20,007 bases of DNA from GCA-020348445 sp965372465 (GCA_965372465.1 CBDVCK010000028.1:1-20007), one strand, 5' to 3'. Shown: positions 7,192 through 15,896, counted from the first letter of the stretch. Translations and numbers: made by a program. The notes: a model not told the origin generated them from the letters alone.

Positions 7192-7959
7192 ATGCCAAAA
7201 ACCATAAAAAAGAGCGATTCAGTTGTATTGGTGGATGAAAAAGGTAATAGGATTCTTTTTTCTGTGGGCAGCAAGATTAAAAAAATTAAAGGGCTTGGAG
7301 TCTACAATCCAAATGAGCTCATAGGTAAGGATTATTATGAAAACATAACTATCGGTAATAGAAAATTCATGGTTTTGGATCCTTCCATTGCAGATAAGAT
7401 TTCCTCTATAGAAAGAAAGGCCCAGATCATTCTCCCAAAAGACGGTGTCTTCATTGTTTTTTATTGTGATATAAAGTCTGGAGACAGGATCATTGAAGGG
7501 GGGGCAGGTTCTGGAGCACTGACCATACTTCTTGCAAATTCGGTGAAACCGGATGGTGTGGTGATTTCCTATGAAATTCGGGACGAATTTGCAAAGATTG
7601 CCAAAAAGAACGTAAACAATGCCGATTTTGGCGATTATGTGGAAATCAGAAAAGGCGATGTTACAAGAAAGATAACCGAGGAAAACGTTGATGCTGTGAT
7701 TCTTGACATACCAAATCCATGGGACGCCATTAGTAATGCAAAAGAAGCGTTAAAATTGGGAGGGCATTTTGCGAGCTATTCACCCACCATAAATCAGGTG
7801 GAAAAAACCGTTAATGAGATGAGAAAGTGTGATTTTGTGGGGATTAAAACCCTTGAAACGCTTCAAAGGGAGATGGTTGTAAGTGAGAGAAGTGTAAGAC
7901 CCAGTTTTGATGCTCTCGGACATACAGGCTATATAACTTTTGGAAGAAAAATAACATAA
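7192..7959 (+). CDS. trmI: tRNA (adenine-N1)-methyltransferase TrmI (m1A57/58)
   Basis: 255 residues. An N-terminal beta domain (about 1-65) is followed by a Rossmann methyltransferase domain. The SAM motif is 'DRIIEGGAGSGA' (98-109), the acidic residue after strand 2 is E128, and the active-site motif is DIPNPW (172-177). The C-terminus has the family signature 'RPSFDALGHTGYI'. Archaeal TrmI forms a tetramer that methylates N1 of A57 and A58 in the tRNA T-loop. No Shine-Dalgarno precedes the ATG and a TATA half lies about 26 bases upstream, so the mRNA is probably leaderless. It stands alone, with a terminator-like inverted repeat after it. Confidence 0.93.
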   Translation: MPKTIKKSDSVVLVDEKGNRILFSVGSKIKKIKGLGVYNPNELIGKDYYENITIGNRKFMVLDPSIADKISSIERKAQIILPKDGVFIVFYCDIKSGDRIIEGGAGSGALTILLANSVKPDGVVISYEIRDEFAKIAKKNVNNADFGDYVEIRKGDVTRKITEENVDAVILDIPNPWDAISNAKEALKLGGHFASYSPTINQVEKTVNEMRKCDFVGIKTLETLQREMVVSERSVRPSFDALGHTGYITFGRKIT

Positions 7960-8001
7960 TGTTATAAATGATGATAACAATAAAATGGAAATTATTTCTA
8001 T

Positions 8002-8043
8002 TGGAAAAAAGGCGAACTTTGGTATTTAATGGACTTTTTTCCA
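8002..8043 (+). terminator. Inverted repeat with T-tract, possible terminator
   Basis: TGGAAAAAAG at 8002-8011 and its exact complement CTTTTTTCCA at 8034-8043 form a 10-base stem with a 22-base loop, ending in a run of six T. It lies between trmI and the next gene's promoter. T-tracts are the main known archaeal termination signal; the stem may add to it. The stem is mostly A:T, so its strength is modest. Confidence 0.45.
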
Positions 8044-8072
8044 CTTTAAGTTGTTAACAGTGAATAGTAAAC

Positions 8073-8080
8073 TTTATATA
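8073..8080 (+). promoter_or_regulatory. TATA box of the secreted propeller gene
   Basis: TTTATATA preceded by AGTAAAC. The transcript start is expected near 8102, giving a leader of roughly 30 bases with AGGGGG upstream of ATG 8136. Confidence 0.65.
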
Positions 8081-8086
8081 CTTTAA

Positions 8087-8104
8087 AACATATTACAATA
8101 TGTT
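8087..8104. repeat. Operator-like palindrome at the predicted transcript start
   Basis: AACATATT-AC-AATATGTT, two perfect 8-base arms with a 2-base centre. It begins six bases downstream of the TATA box and spans the predicted start, where a bound repressor would block RNA polymerase. Confidence 0.55.
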
Positions 8105-8135
8105 ATCATAATGTTTGAGTGTAAGGGGGTATATT

Positions 8136-9734
8136 ATGCCTACAGATTGGAAAAGAAGGGATTTATTTACAACGGTTTTGGTATTGGTAATGCTTCTCAG
8201 CGTAATATTACCAGTTCTAGGTGCACCGAGTTTCAGGTACGATGAAAAACGAACAGGGATTTCATATCTTTCAAGCAATATCGTCAATCCTGGACAGAGA
8301 TGGTCCTTTGAGACCAATGCAGCAGGAGGTTCCATGCCCATGGCAGGGGATATTGACGGTGACGGGGAAGTTGAAATAGTCTACGGAACAAGTGACGGAA
8401 CCCTCTATGCCGTTGATGAGAATGGCCAGGAAGAATGGTCATTTCAGGGTATAGGTCCCTTTTATACTCCACCAGGTATCGCAGATATCGATGGCGATGG
8501 AATCATGGAGGTTGTAATCGGAGGTTATTTCCAGGGAACAGGAGACCCGAACCTCTATGCTGTTAACGGAGAGGATGGAAGCCTGTTATGGACTTTCTCA
8601 ACAGAAGATAATGGAGCATCTTGGGCGGAGGGATTCGAGGCATCACCTTCCTTTTATGATGTGAACTCGGATGATATTCTTGATGTCCTCATAGGAACCA
8701 GGGATAACAATTTCTATGCCCTGAACGGTCTTGATGGGACTATCGAATGGGAGAGCCAATTCGAACACTTCATCCGCGCAGGTTCACCAATCGGAGATAT
8801 TGATCATGATGGAAAAGACGAAATCCTTGTTGTGGACAATCATGCACTGACAAGAATGTTTGAAATGGATGGAAGCATTGATTGGGAGATTTATGCAACC
8901 TATAGTATTGTTTCCACACCGATTTTTGCTGATCTCACAGGTGATGGGTATGATGAGATAATCATGTTCTCTGTTGGATGGGCTGATAGGAATATACCCG
9001 GTATGGCAATGGTATATGACTACCAGGGTAATCTACTTTGGAGCAATCAGGAGCATACATTCTTCTATTCTTCCCCTACACTATACGACGTCAATGGCGA
9101 CGGCCATCTCGATATCCTGAATGTAGATTCCAACGATCTGGTTTTCATTGCTTATGATGGAATGAGTGGTGATATCATATACACAGCAGAGCCCTTTGAA
9201 GGGATTTTCATGTCTCCTGGTCTCATAACAGCTGATATTGACGGTGACAGCGAGATTGAAGTAATAGTGGGTGGTGGATTGAATCTCTACAGTTTGAATG
9301 CAGATGATGGCAGTGTGGATTGGGTTTACGATTCGCAAGGTAATTGGGTTGGAGGGCCACTTGTGGTGGACTTGGATGGGGACGGATTGGCCGAGATTAT
9401 TGTCAGAATTGGGGGAAACCTAATTTGCATCCACAACGAAATAGATCCCGATGACCTCCTCGATGATATCATTGAATACATCCTGGGATTACCTGATGAT
9501 GCTTTCAAAAACAATCCGGATCAGAGGAAGAACGCACTCGTAAACAAATTGGAAGAGGTCAGGCAGATGATTCTCGATGGTGATTACGAGGAAGCCATTG
9601 ATAAACTGGAAAACGATATCAGACCGAAAATGGACGGCGAGGGTAAAAACGACTGGATAATTGATCCTCAGGCTCAAGAGGATTTAATGGATATGATCGA
9701 CGAGCTTATAGAATACCTTGAATCATTGCTTTAA
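8136..9734 (+). CDS. Secreted FG-GAP/PQQ-like beta-propeller protein
   Basis: 532 residues from ATG 8136, which has AGGGGG seven bases upstream; a TTG at 8115 is possible but lacks one. The N-terminus is a Sec signal peptide: basic DWKRRD, hydrophobic core to about residue 29, likely cleavage after VLGA. The body repeats a calcium-loop motif (D-x-D/N-x-D-G followed by an acidic residue and a hydrophobic strand, as in DIDGDG) about eight times. It alternates with PQQ-like strands (LYAVDENGQEEW, LYAVNGEDGSLLW, FYALNGLDGTIEW and others), suggesting a seven- or eight-bladed propeller. Residues about 440-532 are an acidic helical domain. A role in cell-surface adhesion or glycan or protein binding is inference. 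It ends 12 bases into the convergent carB gene. Confidence 0.85.
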   Translation: MPTDWKRRDLFTTVLVLVMLLSVILPVLGAPSFRYDEKRTGISYLSSNIVNPGQRWSFETNAAGGSMPMAGDIDGDGEVEIVYGTSDGTLYAVDENGQEEWSFQGIGPFYTPPGIADIDGDGIMEVVIGGYFQGTGDPNLYAVNGEDGSLLWTFSTEDNGASWAEGFEASPSFYDVNSDDILDVLIGTRDNNFYALNGLDGTIEWESQFEHFIRAGSPIGDIDHDGKDEILVVDNHALTRMFEMDGSIDWEIYATYSIVSTPIFADLTGDGYDEIIMFSVGWADRNIPGMAMVYDYQGNLLWSNQEHTFFYSSPTLYDVNGDGHLDILNVDSNDLVFIAYDGMSGDIIYTAEPFEGIFMSPGLITADIDGDSEIEVIVGGGLNLYSLNADDGSVDWVYDSQGNWVGGPLVVDLDGDGLAEIIVRIGGNLICIHNEIDPDDLLDDIIEYILGLPDDAFKNNPDQRKNALVNKLEEVRQMILDGDYEEAIDKLENDIRPKMDGEGKNDWIIDPQAQEDLMDMIDELIEYLESLL

Positions 9735-12700
9735 GGCGATTTTCGAATCATTAATGTACTCGTTTAATGATTTTACCTCATATACTCCTTTCTTTGCACT
9801 TTTTATTGCCTGTATTGTGGCCCATGCTGATGGTATGGTGGTAATAAAAGGAATAATGAGCTCCACTGCCAATCTTCTCATTACATGGCCGTCTCTTTTG
9901 GGACCTCCACCAGGTTTGGGTGTGTTGATGATGAGGTCTATTTTCCCTCTTCTCATTAAATCCAGTGCATCCGGAGAGTAAGGCTCGGTAATTGTCCATA
10001 CGGTTTCAGCTTCGATACCGTTTTCCCGAAGATATGAGGCTGTGCCTTTGGTTGCGACCATATTAAATCCCAGCTCCTTCAGTTCTTTTGCAATGGGCAA
10101 CACTTTTGGCTTGTCCTCGTCATTGACAGTCACATAGGCGGTACCTTCAGTTACGAACTTACCTTCAGCCGAAAGTACTGCCTTGTAGTAGGCTCCTCCG
10201 AAGGTGGGTGCCAGGCCCATGACCTCACCAGTTGATTTCATCTCTGGGGTGAGAATGGTATCAACTCCAGGTAGTTTAAGGAATGGGAAAACAGGAGCCT
10301 TTACGCATACATGATTTATCTTCACCTCGTGGTCAAATCCTAGTTCTTTAAGCTTATGCCCTATTATGACCTGGGTTGCAACCTTTGCCAAGGGCACACC
10401 AATGGCCTTGGATACGAAAGGAACGGTTCTTGATGCCCTGGGATTCGCTTCCAGGACATAAACAATGCCCTTTTGGACGGCAAATTGAATGTTTAACAGG
10501 CCTTTAACCTCCAATGCCAAGGCGATCGTTCCTGTGTAATTTCTGACCTTTGAAAGCACATCAGAAGAAAGGGTTTGAGGGGGTATCACACAGAAAGAAT
10601 CCCCTGAATGAACTCCAGCTTCCTCGATATGCTCCATGATGGCTCCTATGAACACATCAACTCCATCGCAAACCGCATCCACATCGATTTCTATTGCATT
10701 GTTCAGGAATTTATCCACAAGAATGGGCTGCTTCTTTGACACCTTCACGGCATGGCTCATATAGAATTCCAGCTCTTTTTCATCCTGGACTATCTCCATT
10801 GCCCTACCACCCAGGACATACGAAGGTCTTACAAGCACAGGGTAACCGATTTTTTCTGCAATATCCCTCACTTCTTCAAAGGAATGACCGGTTGCGCCTT
10901 CGGGTTGAGGGATACCCAATTTTCGCATCAGGGCCCCGAATCTCTTTCTGTTCTCAGCCAGATCAATAGCTTTCGAAGAGGTGCCCAGAATCTTGGTTTT
11001 AAGCTTATCATCAAGTGACAGGGCCTCTTGAATCGGTGCGGCAAGGTTAATGGATGTCTGGCCCCCGAATTGAAGAATGATGCCCTCAGGGTTCTCCTTT
11101 TCTATGATATTCATCACATCTTCAAATGTCAAGGGCTCAAAATACAGTTTATCGGAAATGTCGTAGTCAGTGGATACGGTCTCTGGGTTGTTGTTCACCA
11201 TGATAGCCTCGATTCTTTCCTCCCTTAATGCCATTACTGCATGTACGCAGGAATAGTCGAATTCTATACCTTGACCTATCCTTATTGGACCGCTTCCAAT
11301 TATTACTATTTTCCTTTTTTTGCTTGGGATACTCTCGCAATGGGAAGCGTATGTTGAATAATAATAAGGAGTCTTTGCAGCAAACTCGGCAGCGCATGTA
11401 TCAACCATCTTATATGCAGGCAGTATTTTATTATCATGGCGCAGCTTTCTTACTTTCAACTCTGATACATTGGTAATTTTGGAGAGATATTCATCTGAGA
11501 ACCCGAGTTTTTTTGCCCTTCTGAGCAATTTCGGTTCGAGTCCTTCCCTTTGTACGAGTTTTTCCAAACTCAGAATATTCTGGATTTTTTTGAGGAAAAA
11601 AGGGTCATATTCACTTTCTTCTATTATTTTTTCGGGTGTTATTCCCCGTCTTAGGGCTTCTGCTATCCCGAACAACCTCCTATCGGTTGGGCTCCTCAAC
11701 TCTTCCATAAGTTCATGATCGTCTATATCCAACCTCTCAAGATATGTTTTATCTATTTCAAGGGAGCGAATAGCCTTAAGGAGGCTTTCCTCAACACTCC
11801 TTCCTATGGCCATTACCTCTCCTGTGGATTTCATCTGGGTTCCTATGCGTTTATCTGCGGAAATGAACTTATCAAAGGGCCATCTGGGAATTTTCATAAT
11901 CACATAATCCAGAGTTGGCTCAAAGGATGCGTAGGTTTTGCCTGTGATGGAATTTGGGATCTCATCCAAACGCAGGCCTACCGCGATTTTGGCAGCCACC
12001 CTGGCAATGGGATATCCGGTTGCTTTGGAAGCCAATGCACTTGATCGGGAAACCCGGGGATTGACCTCGATAACCCTGTATTCTCCTGTGTCATGGTTCA
12101 ATGCAAATTGTATATTGCAGCCTCCTTCAATTCCCAAGGCACGGATGATTTTTAAGGCGGCTGAGCGCAGCATCTGATGATCCTCATCGCTAAGCGTCTG
12201 GGCAGGAGCGATTACAATGCTTTCCCCGGTGTGTATTCCCATCATATCCAGATTTTCCATGTTGCAAACAGTAATACAGGTGTTTATAGAATCCCTCATC
12301 ACCTCGTACTCGTACTCCTTCCATCCCAGGACACTCTCTTCGATTAGAACCTGATGGATTCTGGAGTAGACCAAACCCCTTCCCACGACCTCCGCAAGCT
12401 CTTCCTTGTTAAATGCTATTCCACCACCTGTCCCTCCGAGAGTGTATGCAGGTCTGATAAGTACGGGATACTCGTTTACCTCGGGCACCGTCTCCAAGGC
12501 TTCCTCCATGGAATTTACAGCCCTGCTTTTCGGCACTGGCTCATTGATTTTATTCATAAGGGTTCTGAACAGGTCCCTGTCCTCGGCAGTGGCAATGGCC
12601 TCAAGCTGCGTTCCAAGAAGTTGCACACCATGCTTTTTTAGAATACCCTTTTCCGCAAGCTCGCTGCAGATGTTAAGGGCGGTCTGCCCGCCCATTCCTG

Positions 12701-12971
12701 AGAGTATTCCCTCCGGTCGCTCCTTTTCCAAAATCCTTTCAATAAAAGGCAATGTGAGAGGTTCGATATAAATGGTATCCGCCATCTCGATATCGGTCTG
12801 AATCGTTGCAGGGTTGGAGTTTACAAGTACAGTCTTGTAACCCTCTTCTCGTACGGATTGACAGGCCTGGGAGCCCGAGAAATCGAACTCTGCTGCCTGG
12901 CCTATTATTATAGGTCCCGAGCCAATTATCATGATCTTTTCAAGGTCGGTGCGTTTAGGAAATCGAATCAC
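9723..12971 (-). CDS. carB: Carbamoyl-phosphate synthase large subunit
   Basis: 1082 residues, full family length. Two homologous ATP-grasp halves are clear: 'MIIGSGPIIIGQAAEFDFSG' starts the carboxyphosphate half near residue 14, and 'IVIIGSGPIRIGQGIEFDYS' starts the carbamoyl-phosphate half near residue 550. The C-terminal MGS-like allosteric domain carries 'MVATKGTASYL' and 'IINTPKPGGGPKRDG'. It uses ammonia channelled from CarA, bicarbonate and two ATP to make carbamoyl phosphate for pyrimidines and arginine. The start is GTG at 12971, 17 bases inside the end of carA, so translation is coupled. The stop overlaps the convergent propeller gene by 12 bases. Confidence 0.98.
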   Translation of the reverse strand: MIRFPKRTDLEKIMIIGSGPIIIGQAAEFDFSGSQACQSVREEGYKTVLVNSNPATIQTDIEMADTIYIEPLTLPFIERILEKERPEGILSGMGGQTALNICSELAEKGILKKHGVQLLGTQLEAIATAEDRDLFRTLMNKINEPVPKSRAVNSMEEALETVPEVNEYPVLIRPAYTLGGTGGGIAFNKEELAEVVGRGLVYSRIHQVLIEESVLGWKEYEYEVMRDSINTCITVCNMENLDMMGIHTGESIVIAPAQTLSDEDHQMLRSAALKIIRALGIEGGCNIQFALNHDTGEYRVIEVNPRVSRSSALASKATGYPIARVAAKIAVGLRLDEIPNSITGKTYASFEPTLDYVIMKIPRWPFDKFISADKRIGTQMKSTGEVMAIGRSVEESLLKAIRSLEIDKTYLERLDIDDHELMEELRSPTDRRLFGIAEALRRGITPEKIIEESEYDPFFLKKIQNILSLEKLVQREGLEPKLLRRAKKLGFSDEYLSKITNVSELKVRKLRHDNKILPAYKMVDTCAAEFAAKTPYYYSTYASHCESIPSKKRKIVIIGSGPIRIGQGIEFDYSCVHAVMALREERIEAIMVNNNPETVSTDYDISDKLYFEPLTFEDVMNIIEKENPEGIILQFGGQTSINLAAPIQEALSLDDKLKTKILGTSSKAIDLAENRKRFGALMRKLGIPQPEGATGHSFEEVRDIAEKIGYPVLVRPSYVLGGRAMEIVQDEKELEFYMSHAVKVSKKQPILVDKFLNNAIEIDVDAVCDGVDVFIGAIMEHIEEAGVHSGDSFCVIPPQTLSSDVLSKVRNYTGTIALALEVKGLLNIQFAVQKGIVYVLEANPRASRTVPFVSKAIGVPLAKVATQVIIGHKLKELGFDHEVKINHVCVKAPVFPFLKLPGVDTILTPEMKSTGEVMGLAPTFGGAYYKAVLSAEGKFVTEGTAYVTVNDEDKPKVLPIAKELKELGFNMVATKGTASYLRENGIEAETVWTITEPYSPDALDLMRRGKIDLIINTPKPGGGPKRDGHVMRRLAVELIIPFITTIPSAWATIQAIKSAKKGVYEVKSLNEYINDSKIALKQ

Positions 12972-14058
12972 CCCGGGATTTGCTTTTTACAATGTCCATG
13001 AATTCATTGAAAAGGAAATTGCTATCATGGGGTCCAGGGGACGCCTCGGGGTGATATTGAACAGAGAATATAGGAAGCTTCGTGTGCTTCATACCCTCCA
13101 CTGTGCCGTCGTTCACATTGAAATGCGTGAATTTCAGTTCATCTTGCGGTTTGGGTTTTACTGCAAAGCCGTGGTTTTGCGAGGTTATGTAAACCCTGCC
13201 GCTCTCTATATCTTTTACAGGCTGGTTTCCGCCTCTATGACCGAATTTGAGTTTGAAGGTTTCAGCCCCAAAGACCATTGAGAGTATTTGGTGGCCAAGG
13301 CAAATGCCCATGATAGGAAAATCGGATGCAACTTCGGACAGCATCTTTACAGTTGTGGCCTTGATATCGGCATGTGCAGGATCGCCAGGACCGTTTGAAA
13401 CCAGAATACCATCGGGCTTGAGCTTGTATATCTTATCTGCAGTGATGTTGAACGGAACCTGAATCACATTTGCCTGTTTTAAAAGGAATCTTAAAATATT
13501 TGTTTTGACACCGCAGTCCACCAAGGCTATGTTGGAGACGCCCTTTCCTTTATGACGGATAATCTCCTTGCAGGAAACGAGATCAACCAGGTTTTGGGAC
13601 GTGGGATGGGGCATTTCTTTTACTTTTTTTATCAGACCTTCTTTATCTATTTCCTCAATGTATGTGGCAAGGGCTGCTTTTACTGTTCCGTGCTCTCTGA
13701 TTTTTATTGTCAGGGCTCTGGTATCCACATCTGCAATCCCCGGGATATGGTGTTCTTTTAAAAAATCGGATACTGTTTTTTCATGTTTACGATGGCTGGG
13801 AAAATCGCATTGCTCAGACACAACATATCCTTCAGGTTGTATTTTTTTGGATTCGAAATTGTCCTTGTTGACCCCATAGTTACCTATCAAAGGATATGTG
13901 GGCATGAGAATCTGGCCTTTATAGGAGGGGTCTGTGAGAGACTCCTGATAGCCAGTCATGTTGGTATTGAACACCAGCTCTCCAAAAACCGTTTTTTCTG
14001 CCCCGAAACCTGCCCCCTTAACGCAGGTTCCGTCTTCCAGTACTAAAAGCGCCCTCAT
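12955..14058 (-). CDS. carA: Carbamoyl-phosphate synthase small subunit (glutaminase)
   Basis: 367 residues, normal length. The N-terminal CPSase small-chain domain has 'FGELVFNTNMTGYQESLTDP'. The class I glutamine amidotransferase domain has 'GICLGHQ' with nucleophile C253, and 'HPEASPGPHDS' with H336 and E338 completing the triad. It hydrolyses glutamine and passes ammonia to CarB. AAGGTC lies about six bases before the ATG. AATTATAATT at 14119-14128 is a possible TATA element, with a leader of about 40 bases. It is first in a two-gene operon with carB. Confidence 0.98.
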   Translation of the reverse strand: MRALLVLEDGTCVKGAGFGAEKTVFGELVFNTNMTGYQESLTDPSYKGQILMPTYPLIGNYGVNKDNFESKKIQPEGYVVSEQCDFPSHRKHEKTVSDFLKEHHIPGIADVDTRALTIKIREHGTVKAALATYIEEIDKEGLIKKVKEMPHPTSQNLVDLVSCKEIIRHKGKGVSNIALVDCGVKTNILRFLLKQANVIQVPFNITADKIYKLKPDGILVSNGPGDPAHADIKATTVKMLSEVASDFPIMGICLGHQILSMVFGAETFKLKFGHRGGNQPVKDIESGRVYITSQNHGFAVKPKPQDELKFTHFNVNDGTVEGMKHTKLPIFSVQYHPEASPGPHDSNFLFNEFMDIVKSKSRGDSIS

Positions 14059-14239
14059 TTACTTGACCTTCCCCGTATTGTAAAATAGGGATATGAAGTT
14101 TGTGGAATGAGTAAGAAAAATTATAATTATGTACTAATAAACAAGATTGATATGTGTTTAATAATATCCTTGATTTTAAATCCGATACCGGAAGCGAAAA
14201 TTTTATGAGAGTTCATTCTTTTACTTAGTCGGGATTCGG
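14059..14239. promoter_or_regulatory. Divergent carA / zinc-ribbon gene promoter region
   Basis: 181 bases between two divergent genes. On the minus strand, AATTATAATT (14119-14128) is a palindromic candidate TATA for carA. On the plus strand, TTTTATGA (14201-14208) could serve the zinc-ribbon gene, with a start near 14230 and almost no leader. I see no clear attenuator or RNA leader for carA. Confidence 0.4.
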
Positions 14240-14845
14240 ATGGAACTTGAAGAGGCCATACTATTTCTTGTCATAGGTTTTATGTTGCTTGTTGGCTTTT
14301 GGCTTATCGGCCTCACAACTCTTGTACTTAAACAACCAGAATCAGAAGGTGAGAAAGAGGAGGAAGGATTATTATTGGGAGGGGAATATGAAGGAGAGCT
14401 AGAAGAAATAATTGAAGAAGAAATTTTGCAGGAGCCCGAGGAGGAGATTCAAGGGGAGCCTGAAGAAGTGATTGAAGAGGAACCAATTGCTGAAACTGAA
14501 AAGGTAATGGAATCCGAAAAAGAGCCCGAGGAGGTTCCAACTCCGGTTTCAAGTACTGTTCCAATCATCATACCAAAAAAAGAACCTGCCAAAGAGCCAA
14601 TTGAAGAAACAGTTGAGGAGCCAATTGGGGAACCAAAGGATATACCGACAAAAGAAGCAATTAAAGCACCCCTGGAAAAGCTTATCGAGGAATTAGAGGG
14701 AGGGCATAAGGGTGAAATCAAGGAGGAACCAAAAGAGGCTCCCAAGGAGGACGATGAATTCGAGTGCCCGGTATGCGGTGCCACCATCGGAACCTCAGAG
14801 ACCGCATGTCCCAGATGCGGGGTGGAGCTTGAGGAGGCGGATTAG
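14240..14845 (+). CDS. Membrane-anchored Glu-rich protein with C-terminal zinc ribbon
   Basis: 201 residues, family not recognised. Residues about 6-30 form one transmembrane helix ('ILFLVIGFMLLVGFWLIGLT'). Residues about 32-170 are highly acidic and low-complexity, built on EPEE, EEPI and KEPI units, and are likely disordered. The end is a compact zinc ribbon, C176, C179, C190 and C193 in 'CPVCGATIGTSETACPRCG'. There is little before the helix, so an N-out or N-in orientation cannot be told. By analogy it could tether a zinc ribbon to the cytoplasmic face of the membrane. The flanking carA and pdxS give no functional clue. No Shine-Dalgarno is evident, so it may be leaderless. Confidence 0.8.
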   Translation: MELEEAILFLVIGFMLLVGFWLIGLTTLVLKQPESEGEKEEEGLLLGGEYEGELEEIIEEEILQEPEEEIQGEPEEVIEEEPIAETEKVMESEKEPEEVPTPVSSTVPIIIPKKEPAKEPIEETVEEPIGEPKDIPTKEAIKAPLEKLIEELEGGHKGEIKEEPKEAPKEDDEFECPVCGATIGTSETACPRCGVELEEAD

Positions 14846-14897
14846 ACGATTTTTGGCGATAGAAGACCTACCCATAATCTCATGATACTTACCAAAA

Positions 14898-14906
14898 CTT
14901 AAATAT
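14898..14906 (+). promoter_or_regulatory. TATA box of pdxS
   Basis: CTTAAATAT, giving an expected transcript start near 14928 and a leader of about 30 bases with AGGGGGAG before the ATG. Confidence 0.5.
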
Positions 14907-14910
14907 CTGA

Positions 14911-14924
14911 CCCTACTATTAGGG
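14911..14924. repeat. Operator-like dyad between TATA and pdxS transcript start
   Basis: CCCTA-CTAT-TAGGG: 5-base GC-containing arms with a 4-base centre, unlike the surrounding AT-rich DNA. Its place just after the TATA box suits a repressor. Confidence 0.45.
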
Positions 14925-14958
14925 ATAACTTGTAATATATGATAAAGAGGGGGAGAAC

Positions 14959-15867
14959 ATGACATTGAACCTCGATTTAACCAAATTAAGGCACGGAACC
15001 GAACTGCTCAAAAGAGGCTTTGCCAAGATGCAAAAGGGCGGAGTGATTATGGATGTCACAAATGCCCAGCAGGCAGCAATTGCCGAAAAGGCAGGTGCTG
15101 TGGCTGTAATGGCCCTGGAGCGCGTTCCAGCCGACATCCGGGAAGCCGGAGGGGTTGCCAGGATGGCTGACCCCAGAGTAATTCAGGAGATCATGGATAC
15201 CGTTACAATCCCTGTAATGGCCAAGGTGAGAATCGGCCATTTCGTTGAGGCGCAGGTGCTTGAATCCCTGGGCGTGGATATGATAGACGAATCAGAGGTG
15301 CTCACCCCTGCTGACCCATTCTACCATGTGGACAAGACCAAGTTCACTGTACCCTTCGTATGCGGTGCCAGAAGCCTAGGTGAGGCTCTGAGAAGGATTC
15401 ATGAAGGTGCTGCAATGGTAAGAACAAAAGGGGAAGCAGGAACAGGCAACGTTATAGAGGCTGTTCGGCATCAGAGACTGATTACGGGAACCATACGTGA
15501 GCTTAAAGGCAAGGATCATGAGGAGATGACCTCTATTGCTAGGAAGATTGAAGCTCCTTTGGAGCTTGTTGAGGAAGTGGCCAAACTGCAACGATTACCT
15601 GTTGTGAACTTCGCCGCCGGAGGATTGGCCTCACCTTCTGATGCTGCCATGATGATGCAGTTGGGCTCTGATGGAGTTTTTGTTGGATCCGGTATATTCA
15701 AATCCCAGGACCCGGAACCCAGAGCAAAGGCCATAGTGGAAGCAGTCGCACACTTCGATGATCCAAAGGTGATAGCAGAGGTCTCAAAGGGCCTCGGCGA
15801 CGCAATGAAGGGTATTGAAATTGCCGACATCCCAAAGGAGCAGAGGCTTCAGGAGAGGGGATGGTAG
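14959..15867 (+). CDS. pdxS: Pyridoxal 5'-phosphate synthase subunit PdxS
   Basis: 302 residues, normal for PdxS/SNZ. Active-site residues match the Bacillus numbering with a shift of eight: D32 in 'VIMDVTNAQQAA', K89 in 'PVMAKVRIGHFVEAQ' (ribose-5-phosphate Schiff base), and K157 in 'VRTKGEAGTGN' (product-side lysine). It makes PLP from ribose 5-phosphate, glyceraldehyde 3-phosphate and ammonia. The ammonia normally comes from the glutaminase PdxT, which is not next to it here and must lie elsewhere if present. AGGGGGAG precedes the ATG. The gene is probably monocistronic, as the FKBP gene has its own TATA. Confidence 0.98.
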   Translation: MTLNLDLTKLRHGTELLKRGFAKMQKGGVIMDVTNAQQAAIAEKAGAVAVMALERVPADIREAGGVARMADPRVIQEIMDTVTIPVMAKVRIGHFVEAQVLESLGVDMIDESEVLTPADPFYHVDKTKFTVPFVCGARSLGEALRRIHEGAAMVRTKGEAGTGNVIEAVRHQRLITGTIRELKGKDHEEMTSIARKIEAPLELVEEVAKLQRLPVVNFAAGGLASPSDAAMMMQLGSDGVFVGSGIFKSQDPEPRAKAIVEAVAHFDDPKVIAEVSKGLGDAMKGIEIADIPKEQRLQERGW

Positions 15868-15896
15868 CAGTTAACTCAGATAACCGGTATACAAAA

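Noticed and set aside
8115..8135. TTG start adding seven residues to the propeller protein
   Set aside because: ATG 8136 has AGGGGG at good spacing and gives a standard signal peptide; the TTG has neither.
9723..9734. 12-base convergent overlap of the propeller gene and carB as an antisense control point
   Set aside because: Short tail-to-tail overlaps are common in compact genomes and nothing else here suggests regulation.
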